64,000 bases of DNA from Bacteriovoracia bacterium (GTDB taxonomy: Bacteria > Bdellovibrionota > Bacteriovoracia > Bacteriovoracales > Bacteriovoracaceae): assembly GCA_030431635.1 (NCBI GenBank), contig JAUIIL010000001.1:248001-312000 (forward strand), read 5' to 3'. The notes beneath the pieces were generated by a model. That model was not told the origin of the DNA, ran no database searches, and was given only the letters and a program-made list of their open reading frames with translations. Shown one piece after another: positions 41,201 to 50,366 of the stretch. The translations under genes were made by a program, and so were the position numbers. Position 1 is the first letter of the stretch. Each line of letters opens with the position of its first letter.

Positions 41201-44200
41201 ATTTTACCAGGTGAAATTAGTGCTGATTTGAATGTTGTTCTCATGAATTCAAATGGGGCCATCGTACGGGATCTTTCTACAAACGTTGCAACAACAGCGA
41301 TGCCTGCTAATAACTTGGCCGTGATTAAAAATATTTATATAGAAGGGGGCGTTCCTACTATTACTGATATTACAACGAGTGAAGCAGATGGTTATTACTC
41401 TATTTTTAACCCTAACTTTATTGTCGAGGTTGTTTTTAGTGAACCTGTCTTTGTTTCTGGTGGTATTCCTCGTTTGCAACTTAATGTGGGAGCCAGTCGC
41501 TACGCTCAGTACAATGGAGTTGGAGATGGAACAAACACGCTTCAATTTGCTTACACAATTAATACTGGAGATAACACGCTTGATCTTGATTATGTAGGAA
41601 CTAGTCTCGACCTCCAAGGAGCAACGATTAAAGATGCTTCGGGGAATAATATTACAAACTCTTTTCCTGCACCAGGAACGGCCAATTGGTTTGGTTCTGA
41701 CCATAATGTGATAGTAGACACTGCTCCACCTATTGATGCTCCAGCAAATCCGCAGTTCTTAGATAGCATTGATGGTGATGGTAATGAAATTGCTCTTAAC
41801 TGGTCAGATTTCACTGACTCTAGTGGGATCGTTAACCATCAGCTTTATCTTTTCACTGATAGTAACTGTTTAAACCCAAGTGCCGCCGGAATTGATGCAG
41901 GAAAAACTCTTTCTTCTGTTGCTAACGATAACGGTATTTTGGATGGGTTAGCAAACGGGACTTATTGGGTAAAAGTCATGGCCTATGATATTGTGGGTAA
42001 CACGACTCTTTCAGCATGTTCCAGTGATAGTATTATTGTTGATTACTCTCCTCCACAAGTGTTAGAAGTTCGTTCTAAATTTAAACCCAACCCTGATACT
42101 TATACTTATTATGTAGGAGAGACCTTTGATATCGAAGTTGTTTGGACGGAGCCTGTGGCCATTTCTGGTTCAACAGTTTGTCTTAATATGAATATCAGTG
42201 GTGGTAAACAAGCCTGCTACTTCACAGGAACAGGAACTAACAAAATTATTTTTCGCTACACTGTTCAACCAGGTGACAACTCAGCGGATCTTGATTACAT
42301 GAATACAACTGCTCTGTCTTTGGCCGGTGGCTATATTAGGGATTTAGTTAATACAGAAGCAAACTTAACTCTTCCTGTCCCTGGTTTAACTGGTTCACTC
42401 TCCTTTAATGATAATATTGTAGTTGATACTTTAGGCCCACAAATTAATGCCGTTCATGTGACAGAAACAGATGGTATAACCACAAAACCAGATGGAACTT
42501 ATACTGTTGGTGAACAAATGAGTGTCATTGTTGAGTTTCATGAACCGATTAAGATTGGGTCACCACTTCCTCAACTTGAACTTAATTCAAGCAGAGTGAT
42601 TGATTGTATTATCCATCCTGGAAATTCAAGTGCGCTTAAGTGTGATTATACCGTGACTGATGGGGACAACTCCGCTCGTTTAGATGTTGCGAGCGTGAAC
42701 GCACTCTCTCCAGGTGGATTATTTGAAGATAATTATTTTAATACAGCAAATCTTACTTTAGTTACCCCTGGAGCAGCTAACTCAATTAGTGATGATCAAA
42801 ATATTATTATTAACTCTAACCCTGCTTTTGATGGCCCAGTCCATGCTTTCATTTTTTCTCGTAAGCATGCTGGAAAAATATATGCCGTTGGAGAGTTCAC
42901 TAAGTATGGGCTTGATGTTTCTCCTGGTATTGCAAGGTTAAATGCAGACCTCTCTTTTGATAATACCTTTAATGCTGCAGCTGGGTTTACTGATTATATT
43001 CCATCTAATGGACGCAATGGAGTCTTGACAATTGCTGAGGCCATCGATGGTTCAGGTGATCTTTATGTAGGGGGAACTTTTTCCAAATATCAAGGAGCCA
43101 CTCATAATAGGATCGTTCGTTTAAATGACGATGGAAGTATTGATAGTGGTTTTGTAGATGGAACTGGCTTTGATGATTATGTGACTCGTATTCGCGCTGT
43201 AGATGACTCAAGTGGTGATATTCTTGTCAGTGGGAAATTCACAGAATACCAAGGGATTAATATTGCTTCTAATAAACTCATAAAGCTCAACAGTAACGGT
43301 AGTGTTGATAACAGCTTTAATGTTGGTAATACTTTTGGTTCAGGTTTGAGTGAAGAAGTTAGTGACTTTCAATTTGAAGAGGATGTCTACGGAAAAATTC
43401 TTGTGGCCTCATCAAAGTCGGGGGCTGAATTAAAAAGACTAACAGTAACAGGTTCTGTGGACTCTACTTTTACTCCTGCTGCGATTCCATCAAACCCGAT
43501 GATGAATTTTATGTTTGACCCTCAAAATAAAACAGATGTTCTGGCCCTAGGTAGCGGGGATGCTGGAGGGATGGAAAAGCTCGTTAGATATGAACAGTCA
43601 GGGACTTATTCGGCTATCATTCCTGCAGTCGGGACACTCTTTGACGATACCATCCAAGCTGGCCAATGGGCCTTTGATGGAAGTGGTAAATTCTATGTCG
43701 GAGGTAACTTCACGGACGTAGGAGGAGTTTCTCTTAATAGAGTGGCCAGAATAAATGCTAATGGAAGCGCTGACGCTTCTTTTAATACTATTATTGGGTC
43801 AGGGGCCAGTGGTGGTGAGATTACCACTCTATCTCAGGATCCTTATGGCACGGGAAGAGTCTATATTGCTGGAGACTTCACTGCATTTAATTCTGATGAA
43901 GGACGCCGTTATTTTACAGCACTAGAAACTGTTTCTTCAGGAACGTCTCCCTATATTACAAATGTCAATTCTTCAGGAGGAGATACAACCTATACTGTGG
44001 ATGATATTGTTCCTATTGAGCTTACTTTTAGTGAGAATATTACCCTTGCTGGTGGCAGTGCTAAGCTCAGAGTGAACGTAGGAGTACGTTATGATGAAGC
44101 AGACTGCTCTTCTGTCTCAAGTGGAAATACTCTTGTATGCCAGTATGTTGTCAAAGTCGGTGATACAAATTCAGATTTTGATGTTTCAAGTGAACTTTCG

Positions 44201-47200
44201 CTGTATTTACCATCAGGGGTAAGCTTAACTCAAAGCGCTGCTCCTAATAATCCGGCCACACTCAGAGTTCCTTTCCCTGGCTTAGCAACGTCTCTCTCCT
44301 CAAATAGAAATATTGTGATTGATGGAGCTTTAGTTTTTGATGGAGAAGTTCATGCTGTTGCATTTGTGAACGATGGTTCAGGAGATCTCTATGTTGGTGG
44401 TAGTTTTAGTCAGTATCACGGAGTTTCCAAGAACGGGATTGTTCGTTTAAATTCAGATTTAAGCATTGATTCTTCTTTTAATGTAGGAACAGGTTTTGAT
44501 GGAGCTGTCTATGATATCGCTGTCATGGCCGATGGTAGTGGTCTTGTTGTCGTTGGTAACTTTCAAAACTATCAAGGAACAACAGCAAGAAAAATCATCA
44601 AGCTTACTCACGCAGGAGCAAGAGAGGCAACTTTTGAAGGGAATAGACCTAATTGTGATTTGAGTGCTCTTAGACCTTTAAGAAGTGTTGTGGAAGCATT
44701 AGATGGGAGCGGAAACCTCTTTATAGGGGGGACACTGCAAGATTGTAGTGGAAATCTTTCAGCTCTTTTTAAATTAGATAAAGATGGCAATGACATTGGT
44801 TTTTCTAATATGTTGACTCAAGGCTTTTTTCATTTAAATGGTGGGGATGCTCCTGATGTCAGAGATATTATTATCGATCCTCAAGGAACAAACGATCTTT
44901 TTGTTTCTGTTTCTGGAGGTAGTGGTTATCCTGGTCCAACGATTCGGTTTAGTGAGGTTGGTGGAAATTTTGATTTTAATTGGGTCACGAGAATAACTAA
45001 GGATGGGGAGTATGTAGGGGCCCTTAATGGAAATGAATCTCCTCAATCAGCTCCTTATGTATTAGGTGCTTCTCTTCGTGATGATGGAGAGCTCTTCATG
45101 GGGGGGAATTTCGCTGGTTTTGATTCCGTTGGTATTCCTACGAATATGGCCTCTTTATTTTCTGTTGTTGATTCCAGTGGAAATTTAAGTTCAACTTTTA
45201 ATCAAACTTCAGCGACAACTTTCGCCGGGGCCAGTGCTCAGATCAATGCTATTGCTGCTGCTTCTGATGGCTCAGGTGATATCTTTGTAGGTGGAAAGTT
45301 TACCTCTTACAAAGGCTCGGCCCAAGCTGGGTTAGTAAGAGTTAAAAGAGATGGAACGAACTCTAATACTTCTGCCATTGGTGCTGGTCTTGATAACTCA
45401 AACTCTGATTGGATTAACACGATTGCTGTTAATGAAGATAGTAATGGGGTTGCAGCAGTTGGAGGAAGTTTAACTCTTTTAAATGGAAGAATTGTTTCTA
45501 ATATTGCTCTCATAGATTCTAGAGTTGATAAAAATAGCCCATCTCCAACCATTGCGAGAGTTCACTCTCCTGACTCAGGAACGATAACAACCGGTACTGT
45601 GACTATCTATGTTGAATTTTCAGAAGGAGTTATTTTTAATACAGCTGGAGGAACTCCTTATATTCTTCTTAACCTTGATGGAATGGCCGTCAAAGCTTTC
45701 TACACGGGAATGCTTAACGCGACGACAGCGATTTTTGATTTCACTATTAATCCTGGAGATAACACTCCAGATCTGAATTACGTTAATAAGTACTCTTTCA
45801 ATCCAAACGGTGGAAGTATCGTAAGCTCTTCTACTGGTAACGTGGCCATAGCGACTCTTCCTAGAGTCAATGGACCAAATTCTCTAGCAGGGCAAGAGAA
45901 CATTGGTATTGATACCACAGCTCTTATTACAAATGTGACATCAACAAACGCCAACGGAGAGTATGTATTTGGTGACTCAATTATGATCCAAATCACTTTC
46001 GATCAAAACGTATTTGTGAACTCTGGTACTCCAACGCTAGATATGGGAACAGGTTTAACTGTTGGGGTGGCCAATTATGTTTCTGGCTCTGGTACGAAAG
46101 TACTTAATTTTCAGTATGTCGTTGGTATTGATGAGCATAGTGATGATTTAGACTATAGAAGTACAACAGCTTTGACTGGAGATATTGTAAACTCTGTTGG
46201 TTCAAGTGCTGATTTAACTTTACCTGCTTTAGGTGGAGCCGGCTCACTTGCTTTCAATAAAGATTTAGATGTCTATGTGAGAAGTTTTATCCGTCAAATG
46301 GGAGCAAGTACTGCGGCCCTAGAGAGTGCACTTGTGAGTGCTTTAGGTGATGATGAACCAAAAAGATCGAATGGATCTTTCAATGATATTAATAACAATC
46401 TGTTGGTTGCTGGAACTACGACTGGAAATTTTGCTGAAACCAATGGGGGAAATAGTGACGTTTTTGTGATGCGCTTTAACCGCTCTGGTAAAGTTGGATG
46501 GGCCAAACAGATGGGGGCCACAACAATTGATGGAACCTTAGGTGGAGATTCATCTGGAACAGAAGAAATCACTAGCTATTGTGTCACTCCCTATCAAAAT
46601 AAAATTATTATTCCAATGAGAGTCAGTGGTTCTTATTTTGAAACAAATGCTGGGAGTAATGATATTTCAGTGATGCAGTTAGATACTAATGGAACTATTG
46701 ATTGGTATAAACAATATGGGACAGTCACGAGTGCTGCTAACTCGATGAATGCTTCAGGAAATGATGTTTTAAGAGGATGTACGCTCGATCCTGGAGGAAA
46801 TGTTTTCTTAACTGGTCATACATCTGGAAGTTTAATTAGTGCTCATGGTGGGAATAACGATAACTTTATGTTGAAACTCTCTAATACTGGAAGTCAGTTA
46901 GCAAGCTATCAGTTTGGAAGCTCTGAAGGTGGAGCTTCCGCTGGAGATGATGAGCTCTTTTTTGCAAGTTATTCTAATAATAAAGTTTATGCTCTAGGAA
47001 GGGCCCCAGCGAGTACGGATTTTATTGAACAAATTGGAGGAAGCCAGGATATTTTCACGGCCAGGTTTACTTCAGCAAGTCTCACTTATGATTGGTACAT
47101 GCACTATGGGAACACTACTGGAGGAGCAAGTATTAGTGCTAAGGATCATCCTCATGGTATTGTTTCTGATAGCTCAGGAAATGTTTATATTGGAGGGTAC

Positions 47201-47686
47201 ACAGAAGGAAATTTTGGTGAAAACAACGCTGGAGGAGAAGACGCTTTTGTGGCCAAAATTGATAATACAAGTGGAGCGATTATTTGGAAAAAGCAACTTG
47301 GGCAGATTACTCTTGGTGCTGCAGCGACTGGAAATGATAAAATTCAAAATGTGGCCATTGATTCAGTTAATAATATTCTTTATGGTTTCGGAGATACGAC
47401 AAGTAGTATGGCCGAACCTAATGCTGGTGGGAGCGACTTCTTCGTGGCCGCTTTTGATATGAGTACAGGAAGTTTATTATGGATAAAGCAAATAGGAACA
47501 ACAACGGCCACTGCTCTTGGGCTTGATGCTTCAGGAAATGAAGAAGGCCGTTCTGTTTTTGTGGAAAATGCGACTCAGGCCATTTATATGGTTGGGCAAA
47601 CAGATGGCTCTTTATCTGAGCCTAATGGTGGAAGTCGTGATATTGTTATCATGAAAATGAAATCAGATGGAACTTTTAATCCTTAA
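38246..47686 (+). CDS. Giant multi-repeat surface or secreted protein (3146 aa)
   Basis: Order of parts: a short N-terminal hydrophobic stretch (about 10-28), a charged coiled-coil-like region (38-75), a low-complexity Ala/Gly/Ser and polyproline segment (about 90-160), about ten Ig-like repeats of roughly 110 residues interrupted by one fibronectin-III-like unit, a delta-60 propeller, one Ig-like repeat, a second delta-60 propeller, two more Ig-like repeats and an SBBP-type propeller region running to the C-terminus. Ig-like repeats share VNFSEPV..., LNSGG, FTYTV..GDNS.DL and IVVD. A role in adhesion to surfaces or prey is plausible. No sortase, type I or autotransporter signal is evident. 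Confidence 0.85.
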   Translation: MIGEGFKKHLVQGLVGSAMVGGMYLNLSNQTLDDVFAPSEKSKEQLQKTASATSELNEVKMQREKQRRRLQKKSSLRNLDRALSSSIAIGAGARAPASVGGAYAGGDPAAAFASAVESSVASGANLAPSFQPPPPPVEPPAPPRRPPPPNQARYDDVYDRAPASAGSALSGGGSTVKPSCLNCEAQASAKYEEHTPPTPESTVPSILSVTTKTLDGNYHPGDLGIAIDVKFFEPVVVNGNATLELETGIEDTLVPLSEGSGTNTLSFYYIIKNGDFATDLTYKSNKSLVVLGGGIFAADDGTEADINLPLLSSVNSLIQQKNINIVDNVPPKLKEVNSQEDDAITYGEDSNLVIEVEFDEIVTVTGLPQLNLNSGGTAIYTGGSGSRKLIFQYTVVAGQNSNDLAVTSFNLGGGTITDPSGNPADLVTFPTGLMLNDFKDLIVDTTFPTILNINSTNSNTIPYKESTTIDIQVNFSENVYLSGTGYPTLSLNNGKTATYVSGDTTAQLNFQYSVDPGDDIGVLDVTSFNLLTSLLKDDLNNNADISLPVAPNNLATNKPLEIDTIDPIITNMNVSPFPAVDNYLGIGESVTILVDFSENIYTLGIQTLAMNSGGLATVTGGSGTTQLSFTYTVLVGESVVDLDAIAMTVGGFVRDIAGNDANLAVPANGGAIDRISEYNNIEVDTTLPSITSIVKSPATNLNKKIGDSSTYVVNFSEPVFITPTPQLNIDSGATLNMVSSTATSMTFNYTVVEGENSNDLTAVSVLAGGGIVDIAGNNADLTLPTGQNIADSVDVVVDGTRPVITNITSPTGSGFYTVGNDVDINVKFSEPVNITGVERLALNSGAGVYALYEAGNGSDEITFRYTVSVGHGAADLAVTSFDLNGGSLKDFFNNDGYTTLPAVGGANDLLQENHDIKIDTGAPYIASIDSSVTDGTFIIGDTIDIRVNFNEDVAVTGGPPTLSMDSGGTATFVNVTGSTANFTYTILPGEISADLNVVLMNSNGAIVRDLSTNVATTAMPANNLAVIKNIYIEGGVPTITDITTSEADGYYSIFNPNFIVEVVFSEPVFVSGGIPRLQLNVGASRYAQYNGVGDGTNTLQFAYTINTGDNTLDLDYVGTSLDLQGATIKDASGNNITNSFPAPGTANWFGSDHNVIVDTAPPIDAPANPQFLDSIDGDGNEIALNWSDFTDSSGIVNHQLYLFTDSNCLNPSAAGIDAGKTLSSVANDNGILDGLANGTYWVKVMAYDIVGNTTLSACSSDSIIVDYSPPQVLEVRSKFKPNPDTYTYYVGETFDIEVVWTEPVAISGSTVCLNMNISGGKQACYFTGTGTNKIIFRYTVQPGDNSADLDYMNTTALSLAGGYIRDLVNTEANLTLPVPGLTGSLSFNDNIVVDTLGPQINAVHVTETDGITTKPDGTYTVGEQMSVIVEFHEPIKIGSPLPQLELNSSRVIDCIIHPGNSSALKCDYTVTDGDNSARLDVASVNALSPGGLFEDNYFNTANLTLVTPGAANSISDDQNIIINSNPAFDGPVHAFIFSRKHAGKIYAVGEFTKYGLDVSPGIARLNADLSFDNTFNAAAGFTDYIPSNGRNGVLTIAEAIDGSGDLYVGGTFSKYQGATHNRIVRLNDDGSIDSGFVDGTGFDDYVTRIRAVDDSSGDILVSGKFTEYQGINIASNKLIKLNSNGSVDNSFNVGNTFGSGLSEEVSDFQFEEDVYGKILVASSKSGAELKRLTVTGSVDSTFTPAAIPSNPMMNFMFDPQNKTDVLALGSGDAGGMEKLVRYEQSGTYSAIIPAVGTLFDDTIQAGQWAFDGSGKFYVGGNFTDVGGVSLNRVARINANGSADASFNTIIGSGASGGEITTLSQDPYGTGRVYIAGDFTAFNSDEGRRYFTALETVSSGTSPYITNVNSSGGDTTYTVDDIVPIELTFSENITLAGGSAKLRVNVGVRYDEADCSSVSSGNTLVCQYVVKVGDTNSDFDVSSELSLYLPSGVSLTQSAAPNNPATLRVPFPGLATSLSSNRNIVIDGALVFDGEVHAVAFVNDGSGDLYVGGSFSQYHGVSKNGIVRLNSDLSIDSSFNVGTGFDGAVYDIAVMADGSGLVVVGNFQNYQGTTARKIIKLTHAGAREATFEGNRPNCDLSALRPLRSVVEALDGSGNLFIGGTLQDCSGNLSALFKLDKDGNDIGFSNMLTQGFFHLNGGDAPDVRDIIIDPQGTNDLFVSVSGGSGYPGPTIRFSEVGGNFDFNWVTRITKDGEYVGALNGNESPQSAPYVLGASLRDDGELFMGGNFAGFDSVGIPTNMASLFSVVDSSGNLSSTFNQTSATTFAGASAQINAIAAASDGSGDIFVGGKFTSYKGSAQAGLVRVKRDGTNSNTSAIGAGLDNSNSDWINTIAVNEDSNGVAAVGGSLTLLNGRIVSNIALIDSRVDKNSPSPTIARVHSPDSGTITTGTVTIYVEFSEGVIFNTAGGTPYILLNLDGMAVKAFYTGMLNATTAIFDFTINPGDNTPDLNYVNKYSFNPNGGSIVSSSTGNVAIATLPRVNGPNSLAGQENIGIDTTALITNVTSTNANGEYVFGDSIMIQITFDQNVFVNSGTPTLDMGTGLTVGVANYVSGSGTKVLNFQYVVGIDEHSDDLDYRSTTALTGDIVNSVGSSADLTLPALGGAGSLAFNKDLDVYVRSFIRQMGASTAALESALVSALGDDEPKRSNGSFNDINNNLLVAGTTTGNFAETNGGNSDVFVMRFNRSGKVGWAKQMGATTIDGTLGGDSSGTEEITSYCVTPYQNKIIIPMRVSGSYFETNAGSNDISVMQLDTNGTIDWYKQYGTVTSAANSMNASGNDVLRGCTLDPGGNVFLTGHTSGSLISAHGGNNDNFMLKLSNTGSQLASYQFGSSEGGASAGDDELFFASYSNNKVYALGRAPASTDFIEQIGGSQDIFTARFTSASLTYDWYMHYGNTTGGASISAKDHPHGIVSDSSGNVYIGGYTEGNFGENNAGGEDAFVAKIDNTSGAIIWKKQLGQITLGAAATGNDKIQNVAIDSVNNILYGFGDTTSSMAEPNAGGSDFFVAAFDMSTGSLLWIKQIGTTTATALGLDASGNEEGRSVFVENATQAIYMVGQTDGSLSEPNGGSRDIVIMKMKSDGTFNP
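38843..42822 (+). repeat. Tandem Ig-like repeats within the giant gene
   Basis: Ten units of about 330 bases encode the pattern: inter-repeat linker DTT.P.I..., then FSEPV, LNSGG, FTYTV, GDNSADL and GG.I.D..GN. A fibronectin-III-like unit (about 41,723-42,040, with NGTYWVKVMAYDIVGN) separates units eight and nine. Three further copies occur near 43,940, 45,531 and 45,910, making about 13 in all. Confidence 0.8.
42823..45530 (+). repeat. Two delta-60 propeller blocks within the giant gene
   Basis: Blades follow a pattern like GDLYVGG.F..Y.G....N.IVRLN.DGS.D.SF, seen repeatedly at about 42,830-43,935 and 44,331-45,530, with one Ig-like unit between them. Delta-60 repeats are mostly known from large proteins of myxobacteria and relatives. 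Confidence 0.75.
46279..47686 (+). repeat. SBBP-type propeller repeats at the C-terminus of the giant gene
   Basis: Several units of about 80 residues alternate WAKQMG/WKKQLG/WIKQIG-like strands with GNF.E.NGG..D.FV....., for example near 46,279, 46,480, 47,090, 47,280 and 47,480. The last unit ends at the stop codon, with no anchor or sorting domain after it. Confidence 0.75.
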
Positions 47687-48702
47687 TTATCCTTATAATA
47701 AAGAAAACTAAATCCTGGAATGTCATCTTTTGATTTTAGAAATCCTTTTTGCCACGGCATGAGAGCTTTCTCTTCTAACGTTTCTTGATCAATATGTCCC
47801 CAGTTACGAATGCCCGCGAAGGATTCAAAGTGGGGTGGATTCCATGGTTTGAAGCGGCTAAGAGAAGCTTTTATAATACAACACTTTTTATAAATAGCTT
47901 TTTTTGTATAACGATGTACTTGACCACTATAGACTCGAACCCTTTTTGATATCTTTGAGAGTGCTTGAAAAAGAGAAGAATTTGTCCTTCGTTGAGTCTG
48001 CTCTTGCAAGTGTTTTTCTATGCTGGGAGAGAGTTTATCTTTAAAATAAGATCCTACTTCCCAGTTTTGGCTTTGATTTTGACTCGCTTTTTGGATAAAC
48101 TCCTCCCCTAAGAATTGGATTAGAGCAATGCCGGCTTCCTTTTCTTCTTCAGAAAAACGCCCCTTCTCAAAGTCATCTCTGGCAGCTGCATAAACAAGTA
48201 GGGAGTAGTTATTAAAAAATCGTGAGAGCTCGTAATAAAAATCAAAATCATACTTATTAAGAGAAAAAAGTTTTTCAACTATCGTTTGATAGCTCTCTCC
48301 AGTTTTTGCTTTTATATTTTCACGAAGAAGAATTTTTTCTTTTTCGACTGAGTTTAACGAATCAAAATCAGGGAACAGAAAGGTTTGTTTCTTGGAATTT
48401 GTATAAGCATAGTCCTCTAAACCCTCTATCCTTGGTTTAACTGAGAGTTTGAAGAGTTGTCTTCTACCTTTGTTAAACTTTGTGAGTCTGATTAATTGAT
48501 TTCTCTGGTAATTATTAATAAGCATGAGAGATTCAAATTTATTCAAAGTGAGTGGCATAAAAGGATTTATAGGCAGTGGATGAAGTTGGCTTTCGTTGCC
48601 ATTAACAAAAAGCATCCCTCGTTTAACACGGAGTAAATCATTTGATGCTGCTAAGAGATTAAAACAAAGGAGTAGAGCAAAAAGAAAAGTTAGTTTTTTC
48701 AT
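47683..48702 (-). CDS. Secreted hypothetical protein beside the giant gene
   Basis: The start chosen is the ATG at 48702, giving a signal peptide (KKLTFLFALLLCFNLLAAS) and having GAGGAC about ten bases upstream; the frame is open 57 bases further. The 339-residue product is basic and helical, with no recognised domain. It converges on the giant repeat protein with a four-base overlap. Coexpression is therefore not implied. Confidence 0.68.
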   Translation of the reverse strand: MKKLTFLFALLLCFNLLAASNDLLRVKRGMLFVNGNESQLHPLPINPFMPLTLNKFESLMLINNYQRNQLIRLTKFNKGRRQLFKLSVKPRIEGLEDYAYTNSKKQTFLFPDFDSLNSVEKEKILLRENIKAKTGESYQTIVEKLFSLNKYDFDFYYELSRFFNNYSLLVYAAARDDFEKGRFSEEEKEAGIALIQFLGEEFIQKASQNQSQNWEVGSYFKDKLSPSIEKHLQEQTQRRTNSSLFQALSKISKRVRVYSGQVHRYTKKAIYKKCCIIKASLSRFKPWNPPHFESFAGIRNWGHIDQETLEEKALMPWQKGFLKSKDDIPGFSFLYYKDN

Positions 48703-48833
48703 GAACAAAATGTCCTCGCCTATGTTTACCGATTCAGATATCGAGACCATATATTGCAATGCGTTTTTTTTAAAGGGGTTTTGTAGAATTTACTTATTTG
48801 CCATCCTTACTCTATTTGGGCTAATGCTGCTTC

Positions 48834-49352
48834 ATGAATTTTAGAGACGCTCTTCTTGAAAAAATAGAGTCCAACAATAAAGAAGAAAAAAACTGTGAGA
48901 TTTGTCCTGGGTTTTGCTGTACTTACACGTCTAATTCAATGCAGATAACACCTTTAGAGGCCTTTGAAATCTATCAAAGTTTAGGCAAGATTGATGAGGA
49001 GTTAAGGGAAAAACTACTCAAGTGTATTGTGGACTTTAGGCTTGATAAAGAAATATTTATTTCTCGTTATAAATCTGTCAGACGCACTTATACTTGTCCT
49101 TTTTTTCAACATAAAAATGTTGGTTGCTCTCTTCCCTTTGAAGTTAAGCCTTACGGTTGTTTAGCTTTCAATCCTCTTGAAAAGAAAGTTTCAACTGAGG
49201 GGCACTGTGCTTCAGATAAGGCCTCTCTTGAAAAAGTTGATGAAATCAGCTTTTGTAAAAACGAAGAGTTAAAAAAGAAATACCAAATAAACTGGGAGAA
49301 AAGACCAATTCCTCTTGCTCTCCTTGATGTAGAAAAGGTATTAAGTCATTAG
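48834..49352 (+). CDS. YkgJ-family cysteine-cluster protein
   Basis: Cysteines occur as CEICPGFCC near residues 20-28, then CPFF, a single Cys in VGCSLPF and YGCLAFNP, the eight-cysteine arrangement of the CxxCxxxCC (YkgJ/UPF0153) family thought to bind zinc or an iron-sulfur cluster. The protein is soluble, 172 residues. No strong ribosome site precedes the ATG. Function in this family is unknown. Confidence 0.8.
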   Translation: MNFRDALLEKIESNNKEEKNCEICPGFCCTYTSNSMQITPLEAFEIYQSLGKIDEELREKLLKCIVDFRLDKEIFISRYKSVRRTYTCPFFQHKNVGCSLPFEVKPYGCLAFNPLEKKVSTEGHCASDKASLEKVDEISFCKNEELKKKYQINWEKRPIPLALLDVEKVLSH

Positions 49353-49381
49353 TGAAAAAATACATGAGTCGTGAATTGGTT

Positions 49382-49410
49382 TTGTTTTTAACGAACACTC
49401 GTGCTAGAAT
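49382..49410 (+). promoter_or_regulatory. Promoter and operator of the TetR-family gene
   Basis: TTGTTT (49382-49387) and TAGAAT (49405-49410) are 17 bases apart, with an extended TG before the -10. Between them lies CGAACACTCGTGC (49392-49404), which matches 11 of 13 bases of the site found downstream of the gene at 50030-50045 on the opposite strand. Confidence 0.6.
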
Positions 49411-49431
49411 GGCAGTGGAATGGATATGGGT

Positions 49432-50010
49432 ATGAGTACAAAAGATAGAATTATTCAAGTGGCCTATGACTGGACTTCTAAGTTTGGTCTAGATTCTATT
49501 ACAATTGGTGAGCTTGCTAAAGCAGTGGGAATGAGCAAAAGTGGACTTTTCGGACACTTCAAATCTAAAGAAAAACTTCAGATGATGGTGCTTGATTTTA
49601 CGGCCGAAAACTTTACTCAAGCGGTTGTGAGACCAGCTTTAAAAAAGCCTAGAGGTCTCGATAGGCTTGAAGCGATGGTCGATAATTGGATCAAGTGGTC
49701 TAGTGCTGATAACTTGGGAGGATGTCCTTTTATAGCGGCCGCTATAGAATTTGATGATAAACCAGGAAATATCAGAGACAGTATTGTTCGTTATCTCAAA
49801 ACAATGACTGGTACGTATGCCAAGGCAGCTGATATTGCAGTTGAAGAAGGGCAGCTACCAAAAAGTGCTGATACAAAGCAAATGGCCTATGAAATCTACT
49901 CAATGATGATTGGTTATCACGTTTACAGCAGACTTTTGGCCGATGACACGTCAAAACAAAAGCTTAAAGATGGATATAAGAGGGTTATAGAAAACGCTAG
50001 CAAAGAGTAA
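49432..50010 (+). CDS. TetR/AcrR-family transcriptional repressor
   Basis: An N-terminal TetR helix-turn-helix (ITIGELAKAVGMSKSGLFGHFKSKEKL, about 24-50 from the ATG at 49432) is followed by a ligand-binding domain with a TetR_C_11/YcdC-like look (GGCPFIAAAIEFDDKPG). ATGs at 49420 and 49426 are alternatives. Similar operator sequences lie within its promoter and after its stop, so it probably represses itself and the downstream genes. The inducer is unknown. Confidence 0.85.
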   Translation: MSTKDRIIQVAYDWTSKFGLDSITIGELAKAVGMSKSGLFGHFKSKEKLQMMVLDFTAENFTQAVVRPALKKPRGLDRLEAMVDNWIKWSSADNLGGCPFIAAAIEFDDKPGNIRDSIVRYLKTMTGTYAKAADIAVEEGQLPKSADTKQMAYEIYSMMIGYHVYSRLLADDTSKQKLKDGYKRVIENASKE

Positions 50011-50017
50011 AAAAATT

Positions 50018-50045
50018 TGCTAGAATAAAGCACGGACGTTCGTGC
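50018..50045 (+). promoter_or_regulatory. Promoter and palindromic operator downstream of the TetR gene
   Basis: An extended -10 TGCTAGAAT (50018-50026), identical to that of the TetR promoter, is followed at once by GCACGGACGTTCGTGC (50030-50045), an almost perfect palindrome. A related half-site GTTCGTGC recurs at 50314-50321, before the transketolase gene. Confidence 0.6.
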
Positions 50046-50073
50046 CGAAAAAGGCGCGTTCAAAGGAGGCCCT

Positions 50074-50289
50074 ATGGGTGTAGCAATTGAATCTTTCAAG
50101 AACAAAGTCATTGATGCTTTGAGTGAGGAGTATTGCCATTTCTATCAGCAGGTGAAAAGTAAGATTTTTTATTTAAAGGATGAATTAAATCCCGAAGAAT
50201 TAGTTCAATTTTTGCTGGATTACCATGAACAGTTTGATTTGAACAAAGATGAATTTAATTATCTAATTGTAAGAGAGCTGGAGAATTAA
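50074..50289 (+). CDS. Small hypothetical acidic protein (71 aa)
   Basis: AGGAGG lies eight bases before the ATG. The protein is acidic and helical (ALSEEYCHFYQQVKSKIFYL, then ELVQFLLDYHEQFDL). It stands between the TetR gene with its second operator and transketolase, so it is likely under TetR control. No family recognised. Confidence 0.62.
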   Translation: MGVAIESFKNKVIDALSEEYCHFYQQVKSKIFYLKDELNPEELVQFLLDYHEQFDLNKDEFNYLIVRELEN

Positions 50290-50366
50290 AAACCAACTCC
50301 AAGTCATGGACTTGTTCGTGCTTTTACGGTTTAATATGGCCAGATCATTCAAGCAAGGATATGGCC

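Noticed and set aside
38843-47686. CRISPR-like or satellite repeat array
   Set aside because: Repeats are long, diverged at DNA level, and in frame within one coding sequence; they are protein domain repeats.
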